NCBI GenBank assembly: GCA_003484585.1
Contig: DNBZ01000036.1
Span: 1 to 5,789, forward strand
Length of the DNA: 5,789 nt
Reading direction: 5' to 3'
Source: Bacteroidota bacterium
GTDB lineage: Bacteria; Bacteroidota; Bacteroidia; NS11-12g; UBA9320
A program made the translations under genes and the position numbers. Positions 4,043 through 5,789 of the stretch are shown piece after piece (position 1 is the first letter of the stretch; each line of letters opens with the position of its first letter). The notes beneath the pieces are model-generated. The model did no database searches and was not told where the DNA came from. It worked only from the letters and a program-made list of their open reading frames with translations.

Positions 4043-4294
4043 ATGGAAACAATTTTTATAGCTTGCGTAAGCATAGCATTATTTTGTTCAGTATTCTCTA
4101 TTGTCTTAACACTCATACTTAAAAATGAATTAGGTAGAACAAACAACGAAATATTAGAGTGTGCTACAAGAACACATCTACTTAAATTAGAGATAAGCAC
4201 ATTAGAAACTAAGCTTAATCCTCCTAAAAAACGTAGAGGTAGACCAAGAAAAAATGTACAACCTAAAGTAGTTCATAGCCTTGGAGAGCTCTAA
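4043..4294 (+). CDS. 83-aa single-pass membrane protein with an AT-hook tail
   Basis: Three parts are visible. A hydrophobic helix spans about residues 4-26 (IFIACVSIALFCSVFSIVLT). A helical, heptad-like linker follows (about 28-58, with HLLKLEISTLETKL). The tail is basic with KKRRGRPRKN at about 62-71; RGRP is the core of the AT-hook, which inserts in the minor groove of AT-rich DNA. With one N-terminal helix and a basic end likely to stay in the cytoplasm, the protein could tether AT-rich phage DNA to the membrane through a coiled-coil spacer. This function is inferred; no known family is recognised, and the basic tail could instead bind RNA or lipid. It overlaps or nearly abuts the next gene and lies two genes before the polymerase. 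Confidence 0.82.
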   Translation: METIFIACVSIALFCSVFSIVLTLILKNELGRTNNEILECATRTHLLKLEISTLETKLNPPKKRRGRPRKNVQPKVVHSLGEL

Positions 4295-4310
4295 AGAATT
4301 TATAACTCGC

Positions 4311-4595
4311 ATGATGCTCATGATCAACGAATTACCAGAAGAAAAGAAGCGTGATCAATACGCGCTTCTTTCTTTATTAAGCTTTCAACTTAAAGGTAGA
4401 GATAGAGAAATAATGCGTACTTTTGTACGTAGAACACTCCATTCCGTTGAAGAAAGTCCAAACATGCCTAGAAGATTTAAAGATGAAGTCAGAAAGAAAA
4501 TTAGAAGTGTCTGCAAATCAGCTGAATATACTTTTGCGCTTCCACAGATTGACAAAAAAGCGTTGGAAGAAATACTGGGCAAGCAGGCAGATTAA
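4311..4595 (+). CDS. 94-aa basic helical protein of unknown function
   Basis: I chose ATG at 4311, 16 bases after the stop of the AT-hook gene. An in-frame TTG at 4281 would give 104 aa and a 14-base overlap and cannot be excluded. The product appears all-helical and strongly charged. It has LPEEKKRDQYALLSLLSFQL (about 8-27), an arginine-rich stretch GRDREIMRTFVRRTL (about 29-43), PRRFKDEVRKKIRSVCKS (about 53-70) and a C-terminal helix KKALEEILGKQ. The basic helices suggest nucleic-acid or protein binding, but no family is recognised. It lies 30 bases before the polymerase gene on the same strand, with no terminator between, so the two are probably co-transcribed and may act together in replication. 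Confidence 0.8.
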   Translation: MMLMINELPEEKKRDQYALLSLLSFQLKGRDREIMRTFVRRTLHSVEESPNMPRRFKDEVRKKIRSVCKSAEYTFALPQIDKKALEEILGKQAD

Positions 4596-4625
4596 TAAAA
4601 TTCTTAAACTACTAAACAAATAGGT

Positions 4626-5789
4626 ATGATAAACTTTATAGGTAATCCTAGACTTTTGAAATGCTGCGCAACAAGTACAGATTTACAACTTGCAGTGAAC
4701 TACTGTAAAGACAAAAAAATACTTGCAGTAGATACAGAGACTACAGGGTTAAATCATACTGAAGATAAAATGATAATGTTACAAATAGGTGATCAAGATG
4801 CACAATTTGTAATAGACACTCGTTATGTAGACATCAGTCCCTTGAGAGCGATACTTGAGAGTAATAGCATAGTAAAGATTTTACACAATGTAAAGTTTGA
4901 CTACAAGTTCATTATGAACTATAACATCAGACTTAATAATGTGTGGGATACTATGCTAACTTCTCAAGTTATTAATTGTGGTAAACAGATGTCTCACAGT
5001 CTTAACAATGTATTGTCAAGAGAGCTTGAAATACAAATAGATAAGAGTGTTAGATCTAATTTTATTGGTAAAAGTAGTGTAGAGTTTACAGACTCAGAAA
5101 TACTATATGGTGCAAAAGATGTAGAATATCTTGTACAACTGTATGATAAACAGCATGATAGAGCAACAGCTTTAGAATTGCTTAATACAGTGGCACTAGA
5201 AAACAATGCAGCTTTAGCATTTGCTGACATTGAGTATAATGGTATTGGCTTAGACATATCTAACTGGAATAAGCTTGCAAAAAAAGCAAAGCAAGAAGTA
5301 ATCAACATGCAAGACTCACTAGATGAGTTTATAGAAAATAATACAAAGCTTTATAACTTTGTAGATTCTCAAGTGCAAGGTGATTTATTTATACCAGTTG
5401 AAGATATACGTAAGGTAAATGTTAAATGGAGTTCACCAAAACAAGTGTTAGATGTGTTTACAACATACGGTCTAGATGTAGAAGATGTAAATGCAAAGAA
5501 TTTACATGTACACAGTAAAGACAAGTTTGTTAAAACGTACATAAAATACAAAGAGCAGGCAAAGCTTGCCACTAGTTATGGTGAAAAGTTCTTAGATAAT
5601 GTAGATAACGACGGTAGAATCCGTACGGGCTTTAAACAAATACTAAATACAGGTAGAGTTGCATCAGGAAAACCGAATATGCAACAGATACCTGCAGATA
5701 ATGATTATCGTAATTGCTTTATCAGTGGTTATGATGATTGGGTATTTGTATCAGGCGACTACAGTTCACAAGAACTATGTATTATAGCC
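4626..5789 (+). CDS. polA: Family A DNA polymerase with 3'-5' exonuclease domain (partial, right edge)
   Basis: The first 388 residues of a phage replicative polymerase of the Pol I/T7 type are present; the frame stays open to the window end. The 3'-5' proofreading domain comes first, with all three motifs intact: Exo I LAVDTETTGL (D36, E38), Exo II HNVKFDYKF (D92) and Exo III YGAKDVEYL (Y161, D165). The polymerase domain follows: a thumb region, then the conserved TGRVASGKPNMQQIP (about 342-356) and motif A SGDYSSQELCIIA with catalytic D378 and E383. In motif A the arginine usual after Glu-Leu (DYSQIELR in E. coli Pol I) is Cys385. There is no 5'-3' exonuclease domain, as in other phage enzymes. 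Motifs B and C lie outside. ATG at 4626 follows A-rich DNA. It should copy the phage genome. Confidence 0.96.
   Translation, partial: MINFIGNPRLLKCCATSTDLQLAVNYCKDKKILAVDTETTGLNHTEDKMIMLQIGDQDAQFVIDTRYVDISPLRAILESNSIVKILHNVKFDYKFIMNYNIRLNNVWDTMLTSQVINCGKQMSHSLNNVLSRELEIQIDKSVRSNFIGKSSVEFTDSEILYGAKDVEYLVQLYDKQHDRATALELLNTVALENNAALAFADIEYNGIGLDISNWNKLAKKAKQEVINMQDSLDEFIENNTKLYNFVDSQVQGDLFIPVEDIRKVNVKWSSPKQVLDVFTTYGLDVEDVNAKNLHVHSKDKFVKTYIKYKEQAKLATSYGEKFLDNVDNDGRIRTGFKQILNTGRVASGKPNMQQIPADNDYRNCFISGYDDWVFVSGDYSSQELCIIA

Noticed and set aside
4018..4200. Minus-strand 60-aa open frame
   Set aside because: It is opposite the membrane/AT-hook gene, whose domain structure is convincing.
4385..4623. 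Frames on both strands overlapping the 94-aa gene (65 aa minus, 66 aa plus)
   Set aside because: They overlap a better-placed gene almost fully; the plus-strand one would run to within two bases of the polymerase start but lacks its own ATG region and has a shadow-like composition.
4994..5572. Two minus-strand frames (104 aa and 67 aa)
   Set aside because: They lie inside the polymerase gene, which has all the exonuclease and motif A residues in the plus-strand frame.

Overview
The window looks like part of the genome of a double-stranded DNA bacteriophage whose host is probably a Bacteroidetes (flavobacterial-type) bacterium. The phage call rests on a density of short unknown genes, a PD-(D/E)XK nuclease, a MazG-like small protein, a partial tRNA and a replicative family A DNA polymerase. 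The host call is an inference: the DNA is AT-rich, and no start codon has a convincing Shine-Dalgarno motif. Starts are instead preceded by A/T-rich DNA, as is usual in Bacteroidetes. A relative of the crAss-like or Cellulophaga podoviruses is possible but cannot be shown from this piece.

Layout. Positions 1-1131 form a minus-strand operon. Read right to left it holds a 52-aa protein with a cysteine tail, a MazG-like NTP pyrophosphohydrolase (4-base ATGA overlap), a PD-(D/E)XK nuclease (23-base overlap), and then the 5' part of a tRNA that runs off the left edge. Positions 1132-1660 are a 529-base divergent intergenic region with no convincing gene but dense inverted repeats. These include an H-type pseudoknot candidate, several hairpins, a clear minus-strand intrinsic terminator, a three-tier hairpin, and a perfect-length hairpin just before the next gene.

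Positions 1661-5789 are all plus strand. A 188-aa unknown protein, with codon use unlike its neighbours, has its own strong terminator. Two imperfect 31-base direct repeats, small genes of 56 and 51 aa (the second a two-helix membrane protein) and a tRNA-like minihelix follow. Next come two overlapping unknown genes and a terminator, then a monocistronic 171-aa protein (single-stranded DNA binding is a guess) with its own terminator. The last genes are a membrane protein with an AT-hook tail, a basic helical protein, and a DNA polymerase with an intact 3'-5' exonuclease domain that is cut off by the window after motif A.

How it fits together. The right half reads as the start of a replication module, since the polymerase and possible DNA-binding proteins lie together. 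The left operon is a nucleic-acid and nucleotide-metabolism module. The structured region between them is the likely control centre for both. The most notable items are that region, the isolated tRNA T-arm/acceptor minihelix at 2807-2848, and the membrane protein with an AT-hook.
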